A model generated the notes under the pieces. That model had not been told where the DNA came from. It made no database searches and saw nothing but the letters and a program-made list of their open reading frames with translations. 64,000 nucleotides of DNA from Bacteroidaceae bacterium. GTDB taxonomy: Bacteria; Bacteroidota; Bacteroidia; Bacteroidales; Bacteroidaceae. The position numbers were made by a program, and so were the translations under genes. Positions 44,037 through 53,388 of this stretch are shown one piece after another. The DNA lies in assembly GCA_017470525.1 (NCBI GenBank), contig JAFUYM010000043.1, positions 1-64,000 of the forward strand, written 5' to 3'. Position 1 is the stretch's first letter. Each line of letters opens with the position of its first letter.

Positions 44037-44044
44037 TAACTTTG
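44037..44044 (+). promoter_or_regulatory. -7 element for the 819-aa secreted protein
   Basis: TAACTTTG, 67 bp before the ATG at 44111. No convincing -33 TTTG. Confidence 0.45.
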
Positions 44045-44110
44045 TTGCCGAAAACTGACTTGAAACTATTTAATTATATTATTAACCCTTTTGATTCACT
44101 TATCTAAAAC

Positions 44111-46570
44111 ATGATGAAACAAAAACTACTCTTCGCGATGCTATTCATCGCAAGTGCGCTCGGCATGAGGGCACAGACTGAATTCTCTGGTAGTGTGGAG
44201 GCTTTTCCAAACACCAGTTGGACTCCTGCCTATGTTAGTTACGACTTGAGCGAGGTGGCTGCTGCCTTGGGCTATGAAGATGCTGCGGCAATGGCGGCAG
44301 ACCTTGATGCTGCCTTCAACGGGGAGGCGCACACTCTGAAGGTGGAGAACCTGGATAATAATGGTGTCCTCAAGGAAAGGGATGGCATTACGGATGCTTA
44401 CTACAGCCGTGGAACTTTTGGCTGCTTCTGGCTGAATGCCGATTGCGAACCTGTGTTTTATGGAGACGACAATGTGTTCTGGACTCAGATTGACTGGGAC
44501 TTGGATGAAGGCGAACTGTATGTAGGCATTGGGCAGATGGCATATCTGAACGGCAATACAGGTTGTGCTCCTGGCGACTACACTGCAACGGATGTGCTCA
44601 CTCGGGGCAGCAACACTGTCACGTTGGTCAGCACATTGAAGGTAGTGTTGCCTCCCGACATGCCGGATCCTGTGACCAAGATTGCCGACTTGGAGATTGT
44701 GGATGAGGCTGTGGTTGAAGTGACTCAGCCCGTCATGAATGCCTGGGGCGAGAATCCTTATTGGTCGGTGGATGCTTCCAAATTCATCGAGGCAACTGGT
44801 GCCAATGAGGGCACGGTGGCGAGCAACATCCTTAAGATTTTGAATGTTCGGAAGTGGGATGGTGAGTCCGATATGATGAGTGACGAGTTGTTCAATGGTG
44901 CATTTACGGCTAATTCTGGCTATTGGATGCTGCAGTCGATGTCGGAGGACGAAGGTTCTACGGAGAAAACCGATTATTGTGTGATGGGTAATTACGGAAG
45001 TTCAGACTTCTTCATTGAGTATGTGACTTATAATGCTGACGCTAAGGAGTTCTATGGTTGGGCTGGTCAGATGATTCAACGCTTTAGTGGCGGTGAACAC
45101 TTCTACACCGATATCTATTTCGTCTATGGCAACAAGGCATTGAAGGTTGAATTCCATTTCAATGTGGAGAAAGAGGCAGATGTTGCCTTGGCTGATATGG
45201 AAAGAGTGGGTGGCACATCCATCACATGGCACCAGGAACCCCGCACTGACTATACGGGTTTGAAGAAGTGGATTCCTAATCTGGATGAGGTGTGCGATTT
45301 GTTGGGGTGCAATGCTGCCGACATCAAACTGAAGTGCGTGCAGTCAGACCTCACCTTGGTGAGCGACTATACAACCAGCAATCCTCCTGGATTCTGGATT
45401 GGTTCCAATGGCAACGTGATTTCAGACACCGAAGGCGTCAAGTGCTTCTATGTGGAGTATGCTGCCGATAAGGGTGCCTTCACGGTGGGGCAGAACCCGG
45501 GTCTTTTTGAGGATGGCGACTTCTTTAATGCAGACCTTTTGCTTTGCAACAAGGAAAAATATTATGAGGTGGAAGTGGGTCTCAGCATCGATGTTTATGA
45601 GAAGGTTCTTCCTGAAAGCGATGCACAGGAAGTGGCAAGTTATTCCTTCGATTTGCAGACACTCATCGACAACACATGGGATGTGACTCAGCAGACAACC
45701 GAAACCCTTGACATGGAAGCCGTTGCCACGTTGATCGGAACAGAGGATTACGTGGTTTATGCGCAGCATGATGGAACATGGACGACGGGCTACACCTGCA
45801 CTCCTTACCCTGGCTTCTGGTTCACCCCGGAAGGTGCCGTTGTGGGTTGGAGCGATGCCAAAATCGGTATGGTCTTCGAGAACAATTATATTCAGGCTTT
45901 CAAGAATCCGAATGCAGAGGTGTCGGTGGGTGATGTGTTCCAGCACCGCATCTATCTTGTCAACGAAAAGACGGGTGCTTACGTGACCTTGAACGTGAAT
46001 GTGACCGTTGTCGATAAAGTGGTCACTTATTCCACTGTGGGCGAGGCTGATGTGGCTGTCGAAGTGAAAGACTCCACCTCTGAAGGTGATGGCGAAATGG
46101 CTTTTGACCTGAAGACCATTCTCAATAAGTTCGGTGCAGATTTCGATTCCTTCCTGGAGAGTGGCTACATCTTGCCGCGCATCAATGCCACCCAATTTGC
46201 TGCTCCCACTCAACGATATATGGAGGATGGCATCATGTACGATGCGACAGGCAATCTCCTTTCCCCTGATGCTGAGGACTATGGCATTAAGATTTTCGTG
46301 GATATGTTTGATGAAACGACGGCAAGTCTGGTGGTGGACACCAAGAGCGTTGACCTCTCCACGGCTTACAGTACAGATTTGATGTTCCAATATGAGAGTT
46401 TCCGTTACATCCTGCATGTGACACTGCAAGGTGATGAAGCCGATGGTATCGCTGCCTTCAGTCTTCAGCCGCAGTCACAGGGTGCTGTCTATAACCTCGG
46501 TGGTCAGCGTGTTGAGGCTCCAACCAGTGGTATCAACATCATAGGCGGCAAGAAAGTTCTTGTGAAGTGA
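44111..46570 (+). CDS. Secreted DUF4859-type repeat protein (819 aa)
   Basis: Signal peptide MMKQKLLFAMLFIASALGMRAQ. The mature part is built of about four related units. Each has an acidic/hydrophobic helix segment (YDLSEVAAALGYEDAAAMAADL; PNLDEVCDLLGCNAADIKL; LDMEAVATLIGTEDYVV; FDLKTILNKFGADFDSF) followed by an aromatic stretch, as in CFWLNADCEPVFYGDD, GFWIGSNGNVISDTEG and GFWFTPEGAVVGWSDA. This matches my recollection of DUF4859 proteins. It ends VYNLGGQRVEAP...GGKKVLVK, the tail shared by other exported proteins here. Function unknown; probably surface-exposed. It is alone on its strand with a -7 element upstream. Confidence 0.8.
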   Translation: MMKQKLLFAMLFIASALGMRAQTEFSGSVEAFPNTSWTPAYVSYDLSEVAAALGYEDAAAMAADLDAAFNGEAHTLKVENLDNNGVLKERDGITDAYYSRGTFGCFWLNADCEPVFYGDDNVFWTQIDWDLDEGELYVGIGQMAYLNGNTGCAPGDYTATDVLTRGSNTVTLVSTLKVVLPPDMPDPVTKIADLEIVDEAVVEVTQPVMNAWGENPYWSVDASKFIEATGANEGTVASNILKILNVRKWDGESDMMSDELFNGAFTANSGYWMLQSMSEDEGSTEKTDYCVMGNYGSSDFFIEYVTYNADAKEFYGWAGQMIQRFSGGEHFYTDIYFVYGNKALKVEFHFNVEKEADVALADMERVGGTSITWHQEPRTDYTGLKKWIPNLDEVCDLLGCNAADIKLKCVQSDLTLVSDYTTSNPPGFWIGSNGNVISDTEGVKCFYVEYAADKGAFTVGQNPGLFEDGDFFNADLLLCNKEKYYEVEVGLSIDVYEKVLPESDAQEVASYSFDLQTLIDNTWDVTQQTTETLDMEAVATLIGTEDYVVYAQHDGTWTTGYTCTPYPGFWFTPEGAVVGWSDAKIGMVFENNYIQAFKNPNAEVSVGDVFQHRIYLVNEKTGAYVTLNVNVTVVDKVVTYSTVGEADVAVEVKDSTSEGDGEMAFDLKTILNKFGADFDSFLESGYILPRINATQFAAPTQRYMEDGIMYDATGNLLSPDAEDYGIKIFVDMFDETTASLVVDTKSVDLSTAYSTDLMFQYESFRYILHVTLQGDEADGIAAFSLQPQSQGAVYNLGGQRVEAPTSGINIIGGKKVLVK

Positions 46571-46602
46571 TAGCCCCCGAAAAGGGACATTGAAAAATAT
46601 AT

Positions 46603-46684
46603 TATGATAATCGTGGGCTTTTATGGTCATTATACGTTTTCTTTTATTAAGACGGATGACTCATAAAAGCCCACGATTATCATA
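46603..46684. repeat. Perfect 23-bp inverted repeat with 36-base loop
   Basis: TATGATAATCGTGGGCTTTT (46603 onward, 23 bp) is exactly complementary to 46662-46684. It may serve as a terminator for the 44111 gene, although no T-run follows. The right arm overlaps the left direct repeat flanking element copy e. Confidence 0.7.
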
Positions 46685-46687
46685 TAA

Positions 46688-46876
46688 CTGAAGTTTCGGA
46701 TGTAATTTTACCGCAAGCGGTCTTTGAAAAACCAATAAAAACAAGAAAAAACCATAAAAAACAATATGAGGTTTCAAGTTCTTTATGATGAAAATGATTG
46801 GTTTTTTGAGGTTTTCTTTGGTTTTTTATGGTTTTTCTAAAGACGCAAAGCGTTAAGAAGAACTTCCGAAAGTTGA
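46688..46876. repeat. Inverted-repeat element, copy e, flanked by a 9-bp direct repeat
   Basis: Core 46710-46854 runs from ACCGCAAGCGGTCTTTGAAA to TTTTTCTAAAGACGCAAAGC+GTT. Homology to copy a extends to GAAGTTTCGGATGTAATTTT on the left and AAGAACTTCCGAAAGTTGA on the right. The 9-mer ATCATATAA occurs immediately outside both ends (46679-46687 and 46877-46885), as expected for a target duplication. Confidence 0.75.
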
Positions 46877-46908
46877 ATCATATAATATATTGTATCTCAA
46901 ATTATCTC

Positions 46909-47898
<990 letters not shown>

Positions 47899-47903
47899 GG
47901 GTA

Positions 47904-47911
47904 CAAAGATA
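47904..47911 (-). promoter_or_regulatory. -7 element of mutY
   Basis: TATCTTTG on the minus strand, 6 bp from the ATG. If used, the message would be leaderless or nearly so. Confidence 0.4.
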
Positions 47912-47936
47912 GAGATTTTAACTGAAAAGTGAAGAG

Positions 47937-48016
47937 TGAAAAGTGAAAAATTTGCTACCGCATGTGTTGGTCATTCTATTGGCTTACTGCTGCGGTAGCA
48001 AATTTTTCACTTTTCA
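47937..48016. repeat. Perfect 26-bp inverted repeat between mutY and the LuxR-type gene
   Basis: TGAAAAGTGAAAAATTTGCT (47937 onward, 26 bp to 47962) is exactly complementary to 47991-48016, with a 28-base loop. Extra half-copies of GAAAAGTGAA / TTCACTTTTC lie just outside. No coding potential. Confidence 0.8.
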
Positions 48017-48073
48017 AGCACGCTCGAAAACACATTTCTTATTTTTTTTAGGTCACTTTTCACTTATTTTCCT

Positions 48074-48081
48074 TACCTTTG
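48074..48081 (+). promoter_or_regulatory. -7 element of the LuxR-type regulator
   Basis: TACCTTTG, 21 bp before the ATG at 48103. It makes the earlier ATG at 48079 unlikely as start. Confidence 0.45.
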
Positions 48082-48102
48082 CATCATTATAACAAAAGTC
48101 TT

Positions 48103-48678
48103 ATGCCACATTTCGAGTTTGCCATCGTCGATTCCAACATTCTGGCAGCCTTGGGACTGCAGCAGATACTCACCGACCTCCTTCCCGTAGGGGAGGTGCG
48201 GACGTTCATCTCGTTTGACGAACTGCAGGCTGCCGACCAAGGACAGTTTGCCCACTACTTTGTGGCATCGCGCATCTACTTCGAACATACGGCTTTCTTC
48301 CGCGAGAATGCCCGTCGTTCCATCGTGCTGGTGAATGGCGACTTGCAGATTTCGGGTGTGCCCACGCTCAATGTGTGCCAGACGGAGAAAGCGTTGGTCA
48401 AGTCCATCTTGGCTCTCCATAGGATGGGGCATCCGGGCAGCAAGATGCCGATGCTATCTCAACCCTCGGAGCCGCTGCTTTCTGCCCGCGAGGTGGAGGT
48501 GGCGATTCTCTTGGCAAAGGGATACATCAACAAGGAAATTGCCGACCGTCTCAGCATCAGTGTCACTACGGTCATCACCCACCGCAAGAACATCATGGAG
48601 AAGTTGCATGCCCGCTCCTTGGCAGACATCATCATCTATGTGGTGATGAACGGATTGGTGGATGTGGGAGAACTCTGA
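48103..48678 (+). CDS. LuxR/NarL-type transcriptional regulator with degenerate receiver
   Basis: 191 residues. The N-terminus (FEFAIVDSNILAALGLQQIL) resembles a receiver domain with one acidic residue at the start. The usual phospho-acceptor Asp at the end of strand 3 is not seen (FAHYFVASRIYFEH). The C-terminal LuxR helix-turn-helix is clear: PLLSAREVEVAILLAKGYINKEIADRLSISVTTVITHRKNIMEKL (about 126-170). It is encoded 37 bp before an iron/corrinoid-type ABC binding protein on the same strand, so it may control that uptake system by a means other than phosphorylation. Confidence 0.85.
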   Translation: MPHFEFAIVDSNILAALGLQQILTDLLPVGEVRTFISFDELQAADQGQFAHYFVASRIYFEHTAFFRENARRSIVLVNGDLQISGVPTLNVCQTEKALVKSILALHRMGHPGSKMPMLSQPSEPLLSAREVEVAILLAKGYINKEIADRLSISVTTVITHRKNIMEKLHARSLADIIIYVVMNGLVDVGEL

Positions 48679-48715
48679 TTAATTCATAATTGATAATTCA
48701 TAATTGATAATTGCC

Positions 48716-49882
48716 ATGCGGATAGTTGGGAAGGTGTTATTTTTGATGGTCGTACTGATGTGTGCGGCTTGTGGGCAGACATCTAAAAAAATGCAGGATG
48801 TGGCAGGGGCTGACTCTGTGTCAGTCATGCCGTTGGAGTATGCCAAGGGCTTTACCGTGAAGACCTTGGAGAATGGTGTGCGGTTGGTCGATGTGGCTGA
48901 CCCGCAGCAGGACGAGGACAAGATGCCCGTGAGTTACCACTTTGCGCTGGTGCAGAAGGGGAGCCCACACGCTGGGCGAATGTCGGCGGACGAAATTCCC
49001 GACGGGTACACGAAGGTGGAGGTGCCAGTGGAGCGCACCCTTGTGATGACCATGCTGCAACTCTCCAACTTCACCGCCTTGGATGCACTCGATGTGGTCA
49101 AGGGCATCACGGGCACGAAAAACCTCTATAACAAAGACATCAAAAAGCGCGTGAAGGACGGCAGCATCGTGAAAATCGGCATGGAGGGCAACTTCGACAC
49201 CGAACTGATTCTGGCAGCCCATCCCGAAGTCATCTTCATCTCCCCCTTCAAGCGCGGTGGCTACGATGCCATCAAGGAGACAGGCATCACGCTTGTGCCT
49301 CACTTGGGCTATAAGGAGGCACATCCGCTGGGACAGGCAGAGTGGGTGAAGTATGTGGCACTCTTCATCGGCAAGGAGAAGGAGGCGGAGGTGCTGTTTG
49401 ACGGAATCAAACAGCGCTATTTGGCGCTGGCGGAGAAAGTGGCACAGACGAAAGAACGCCCCACGGTGTTCAGCGGCGAGATGCACGGCGGCAACTGGTT
49501 TGCCGTGGGGGGCAAGAACCACTTGGCACAGATGTTCCGCGATGCAGGAGCGGAGTACATCTTGAAAGATGACAACACGGGCGGTGTGCCCATCGAATAC
49601 GAGCAGATGTATGCCACGGCAGCCAATGCCGACTACTGGCGCATCCTCAACAGTTTCCCCGGCGATTTCTCCTACGAGGCACTCAAGGCGTCGGAGCCGA
49701 GGAACGAACTCTTCAAAGCGTTCAAGGAGCGGCACGTCATCTACTGCAACATGAAGCAGACCCCCTACTATGAGACCTCGCCAGTGCAGCCCGACGTGTT
49801 GCTTGCCGACCTCGTCGCCATCTTCCACCCCGAACTGGTGGATGCTGACTATACCCCCACTTACTACCAACTGCTGAAATGA
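48716..49882 (+). CDS. ABC transporter substrate-binding lipoprotein, siderophore/heme/cobalamin type
   Basis: 388 residues from MRIVGKVLFLMVVLMCAAC, a lipoprotein signal. The two-lobe periplasmic binding fold of the FecB/BtuF class is visible: RTLVMTMLQLSNFTALDALD (lobe 1 start), EGNFDTELILAAHPEVIFIS (about 158-177), then GGNWFAVGGKNHLAQMFRDAGAEY and a C-terminal lobe. It delivers an iron chelate, heme or corrinoid to the permease encoded next. A TTG 12 bp earlier is rejected in favour of the ATG. No ATPase gene follows the permease. Confidence 0.86.
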   Translation: MRIVGKVLFLMVVLMCAACGQTSKKMQDVAGADSVSVMPLEYAKGFTVKTLENGVRLVDVADPQQDEDKMPVSYHFALVQKGSPHAGRMSADEIPDGYTKVEVPVERTLVMTMLQLSNFTALDALDVVKGITGTKNLYNKDIKKRVKDGSIVKIGMEGNFDTELILAAHPEVIFISPFKRGGYDAIKETGITLVPHLGYKEAHPLGQAEWVKYVALFIGKEKEAEVLFDGIKQRYLALAEKVAQTKERPTVFSGEMHGGNWFAVGGKNHLAQMFRDAGAEYILKDDNTGGVPIEYEQMYATAANADYWRILNSFPGDFSYEALKASEPRNELFKAFKERHVIYCNMKQTPYYETSPVQPDVLLADLVAIFHPELVDADYTPTYYQLLK

Positions 49883-49910
49883 ACATGAATGTGTTTTTAA
49901 CAACGAATGA

Positions 49911-50101
49911 GATTTATTTTTAACAACGAATTTATCTAATTATACGAATAGGGATGGAAATGGGGCAAGCCCCAACGAATTGAATTCTTGCGGATTTTGA
50001 CGAATACCAGCACTTCAGATTCGTTCCCATTCGTTGCCGTCCCACGGCATTGAACAGAAAAAATTCGTCAAATTCGCAAAATTCGTTGTTAAAAATAAAT
50101 C
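49911..50101. repeat. Inverted repeat GATTTATTTTTAACAACGAA with ACGAAT-rich interior
   Basis: The 23-bp arms at 49911-49933 and 50079-50101 are exact reverse complements. The 145 bp between carries many ACGAAT or ATTCGT units. It fills the 248-bp gap between binding-protein and permease genes. Confidence 0.65.
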
Positions 50102-50130
50102 CATTCGTCGTAAAGAAAAAGTAAAAGTAT

Positions 50131-51174
50131 ATGAATGTCTTCTACAAGTTTCTTCTGCTGTTTCTGGCATCTGTTGTCTTCTTCGTGCTCAACCTCCTGT
50201 TGGGTACGGTGCAGATACCCTTAGATGCCGTCCTCCGCATTCTTGTGGGAGGAACAGCCGACGCCACAGAGCAATGGACGATTTGGAGCAACATCATTTG
50301 GAGTTCCCGTGTGCCACAGGCACTCACAGCCACGGTGGCAGGAGCAGGCTTGGCAGTGAGCGGTCTTCAGATGCAGACCGTGTTCCGCAACCCCCTGGCA
50401 GGTCCATCCGTGCTGGGCATCAGCAATGGTGCCTCCTTGGGAGTTGCTTGTGTGGTGCTCATGTCAGGTTCTTTGGGCGGCGTGGCATTGAGCCGTTTGG
50501 GCTATCTGGGCGATGCAGCCATGTCCGTCGCCGCCATCGTCGGTTCGCTGGCAGTCATGGCACTCATCCTCTATGTGTCGCAGAAAGTGAAAGGCAATGT
50601 CACCCTGCTCATCATCGGTGTGATGATAGGCTACCTTGCCACCGCCGTCATCGGAGTGCTCAAGTTCTTCTCTGCCGAGGAAGACATCAAGGCATACGTG
50701 GTGTGGGGACTCGGCTCCTTTGCCCGTGTCAGTGGCGACCAGATGATGCTCTTCGTCCTCCTCATGACCCTTCTGCTGCCCCTCAGCATGCTGCTCTCCA
50801 AGACCATGAACATCCTTCTGCTGGGCGACTACTATGCCAGCAACCTTGGGCTCAACCTCCGCCGTGCCCGTCTGCTCGTCATCAGCAGTTCAGGCATCCT
50901 CGTCGCCATCGTCACCGCCTATTGCGGTCCCATCATGTTCATCGGCTTGGCGGTGCCCCATCTGTGCCGCGCCCTTTTCCAGACGAGCGACCACCGCATC
51001 CTCATGCCAGCCACCATGCTGACAGGTGCCGCCCTCGCCTTGCTCTGCAACCTCGCCAGCCGCATGCCCGGTTTTGAAGGGGCACTGCCCGTCAACAGCG
51101 TCACCGCCCTCATCGGAGCCCCCGTCATTGCTGCCGTCCTGTTTGGCAAGCGCAACGACGAGGTGAGAGAATGA
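50131..51174 (+). CDS. FecCD-family ABC permease for iron chelate, heme or cobalamin
   Basis: 347 residues with about nine or ten membrane helices, full family length. Signatures are SRVPQALTATVAGAGLAVSGLQMQTVFRNPLAGPSVLGISNGASLG (about 53-98) and CGPIMFIGLAVPHLCRALF near residues 265-285 (ATPase contact). It imports the ligand bound by the upstream lipoprotein through the inner membrane. A terminator-like hairpin follows (51196-51234). The next gene is an esterase, so the ATPase must be encoded elsewhere. Confidence 0.92.
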   Translation: MNVFYKFLLLFLASVVFFVLNLLLGTVQIPLDAVLRILVGGTADATEQWTIWSNIIWSSRVPQALTATVAGAGLAVSGLQMQTVFRNPLAGPSVLGISNGASLGVACVVLMSGSLGGVALSRLGYLGDAAMSVAAIVGSLAVMALILYVSQKVKGNVTLLIIGVMIGYLATAVIGVLKFFSAEEDIKAYVVWGLGSFARVSGDQMMLFVLLMTLLLPLSMLLSKTMNILLLGDYYASNLGLNLRRARLLVISSSGILVAIVTAYCGPIMFIGLAVPHLCRALFQTSDHRILMPATMLTGAALALLCNLASRMPGFEGALPVNSVTALIGAPVIAAVLFGKRNDEVRE

Positions 51175-51195
51175 GATTTCAGTAAAAAAGAAAAG

Positions 51196-51234
51196 AATCC
51201 CCGTAAAAAGTGTTAGACTTTTGCGGGGTTTATT
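51196..51234 (+). terminator. Rho-independent terminator after the ABC permease
   Basis: AATCCCCGTAAAAAGT pairs with ACTTTTGCGGGGTTT around a GTTAG loop, followed by a T-rich TTTATT. Confidence 0.7.
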
Positions 51235-51237
51235 GTG

Positions 51238-51245
51238 TAATTTTG
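51238..51245 (+). promoter_or_regulatory. -7 element of the double esterase gene
   Basis: TAATTTTG, 25 bp before the ATG at 51271. No clear -33. Confidence 0.4.
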
Positions 51246-51270
51246 CATCGTCAAATCAAAATCACACAAT

Positions 51271-53388
51271 ATGAAGAAACCGTTCACAACATTATTGATG
51301 CTGGCAGTGTCGCTTGCTGGATGTGCGGCATGCTCCAGAGACGAAGGGACAACTGCTGCCCATGACGATGTCTCAGATGAGGAATTCACAGTTCAATACA
51401 CGACACCCGTTCCAGGCGAGTTTTTTCGTTCTGCATCGCAACAGGGAACGATAGAGTTGGTGGAATATGAGTCGAAAGACTACACGAACAGCAGTCGTCC
51501 GGTAACGCATAAGCCAGCGTATGTATATCTGCCCCACGGCTACGACCCGACACAAAAATACGACATCATTTATTTGCTGCACGGCTGGACAGGTGTGGCG
51601 CAGGAGTATTTCTTGGGACGGAACAGAAACAGTCGCACGGGTCTTGTCAACATCTTCGACCACCTGATTGAACGTGGCTTGACAAAACCGTTCATTGCCG
51701 TGTCACCCACATGGGACAAGGACAACCAGTCGAAGGGTTGGGGCGAAAGCACACAGGAGTCCGCCGTCTTTTCGCAGGAATATGTACACGACCTCATTCC
51801 TGCTGTGGAGACGAAATACTCCACCTACCTCACCGACCCATCACCCGAAGGCATCATCGCCTCCCGTGCCCATCGCGCCATTGGCGGTTTCTCGCTGGGC
51901 AGTATCACCACGTGGTATGTCTTTGAACAGGCATTCCCCTATAGCCGCATGTACCTGCCCATGAGTGGTGACAACTGGAGTCAAGGTATGTATGGAGGTC
52001 AATACCATCCTGAAGCGACAGCACGGTTCCTGGCAGACCTCGTGAATGCTTCGGAGTTTAAGGACGATTTCTATGTGTGGTATGCCTGTGGCACGGAGGA
52101 CGCCCGTTTGCCGCAGTCCGACAATCAAGCCAAGGCAATGGGCGCGCTCACCGGCACGTTCAACTCGAAGAACTTCTCCTACCACATGAAGGAAGGCGGT
52201 CGCCACGACTTCAATGCCGTGTGGGAATTCTGCTACCACGCCCTGCAGTTTTTCTTTCCACCTCAATCATCAGAATCCGTGACAAACTATTACAATAAGA
52301 TCAGCCGCATCAGCGATGTGGTAGCCGACCCCACTTTCGCTGACTACGGACGTTTGCTGTTCCCAGCCGACGATGGCTACTGGAGCGGCACGACACTCGA
52401 AGACCTCCGACTGACGTGGTACAATGGTATCGCTCCCGGCAAGACCGTCGAGATTGTGAACACACTGAAATCTCAGGCAGAGGATGGACAGACTATCTTT
52501 TATGACATCTACACCGAAGTCGAGAAACAGGTAGCCCCTGACAAATGCGACACGGGGCTGTTCTTCTTCAAGGGAAACGACGGTGCGCCCTTTGCCATCT
52601 GCAATGCTGGTGGCGGTTTTGTGTTTGTCGGAGCAATGCACGATTCTTTTCCCCATGCTTTGGAACTATCGAAACAGGGCTACAATGCCTTTGCCCTCAT
52701 CTACCGCCCGGGTTGGGACACGGCGATGGAAGACCTTACTCGCGCGATTACTTATATATATGACCATGCAGATGAACTGGGTGTGGCTCGTGGTGGCTAT
52801 TCCCTCTGGGGCGGTTCGGCAGGTGCCCGCATGGCTGCGACATTGGGCAACAGCAGCAACCTTCGTCAACTGACAGGTCGCATCGACATCCCCCAAGCCG
52901 CCGCCGTCATCATGCAATACACGGGCTACACCACCGTCTCGCAATACGATGCACCCACCTATGCCTGTTGCGGCACCAGTGATGGCATTGCCTCGTGGCG
53001 CACCATGCAGAGCCGGCTGGAAAGCCTTTCCGCCCTCGGCATCCCCACTGAGTTCCACTCCTACAACGGGCTGCCCCACGGTTTCGGTCTTGGCACTGGC
53101 ACGGTGGCTGAAGGTTGGATTGACGATGCCATTCGTTTTTGGCAGGAAAAGACAGGGGCGACAGGAGTCCGTCAGGCTAAAGCATCCGCAGCCCCGTCCG
53201 ACGGCATCTATTCCCTTGGCGGCATCCGACGTGAAACGATACAGAATGGTGTGAATATCGTGGACGGACGAAAGATTATAAAGAAAGAGTTTTTATCAAA
53301 TAACACATCAACACAAACTTATGAAGACAAGACTTTTTACGATGCTGGCAGCGGTGCTGCTGAGTATCAGTGCCTCGGCACAGAGTGA
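51271..53388 (+). CDS. Secreted two-domain esterase (esterase-D/feruloyl-esterase-like plus alpha/beta hydrolase)
   Basis: 705 residues. Signal MKKPFTTLLMLAVSLAGCAAC, probably lipidated. Domain 1 (about 70-330): YVYLPHGYDPTQKYDIIYLLHGWTG, nucleophile Ser near 208 in IGGFSLGS, and late GGRHDFNAVWEFCYHALQFFFP, as in carbohydrate esterases of the feruloyl type. Domain 2 (about 420-630): LWGGSAGARMAAT with Ser near 516 and His near 603 in GLPHGFGLGTG, like acetyl-xylan or feruloyl esterases. The tail IYSLGGIRRETIQ...GRKIIKK matches the export tails nearby. The frame then runs on for 33 residues and overlaps the next gene by 68 bp, as if a stop codon was lost. Hemicellulose de-esterification is the likely role. 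Confidence 0.85.
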   Translation: MKKPFTTLLMLAVSLAGCAACSRDEGTTAAHDDVSDEEFTVQYTTPVPGEFFRSASQQGTIELVEYESKDYTNSSRPVTHKPAYVYLPHGYDPTQKYDIIYLLHGWTGVAQEYFLGRNRNSRTGLVNIFDHLIERGLTKPFIAVSPTWDKDNQSKGWGESTQESAVFSQEYVHDLIPAVETKYSTYLTDPSPEGIIASRAHRAIGGFSLGSITTWYVFEQAFPYSRMYLPMSGDNWSQGMYGGQYHPEATARFLADLVNASEFKDDFYVWYACGTEDARLPQSDNQAKAMGALTGTFNSKNFSYHMKEGGRHDFNAVWEFCYHALQFFFPPQSSESVTNYYNKISRISDVVADPTFADYGRLLFPADDGYWSGTTLEDLRLTWYNGIAPGKTVEIVNTLKSQAEDGQTIFYDIYTEVEKQVAPDKCDTGLFFFKGNDGAPFAICNAGGGFVFVGAMHDSFPHALELSKQGYNAFALIYRPGWDTAMEDLTRAITYIYDHADELGVARGGYSLWGGSAGARMAATLGNSSNLRQLTGRIDIPQAAAVIMQYTGYTTVSQYDAPTYACCGTSDGIASWRTMQSRLESLSALGIPTEFHSYNGLPHGFGLGTGTVAEGWIDDAIRFWQEKTGATGVRQAKASAAPSDGIYSLGGIRRETIQNGVNIVDGRKIIKKEFLSNNTSTQTYEDKTFYDAGSGAAEYQCLGTE

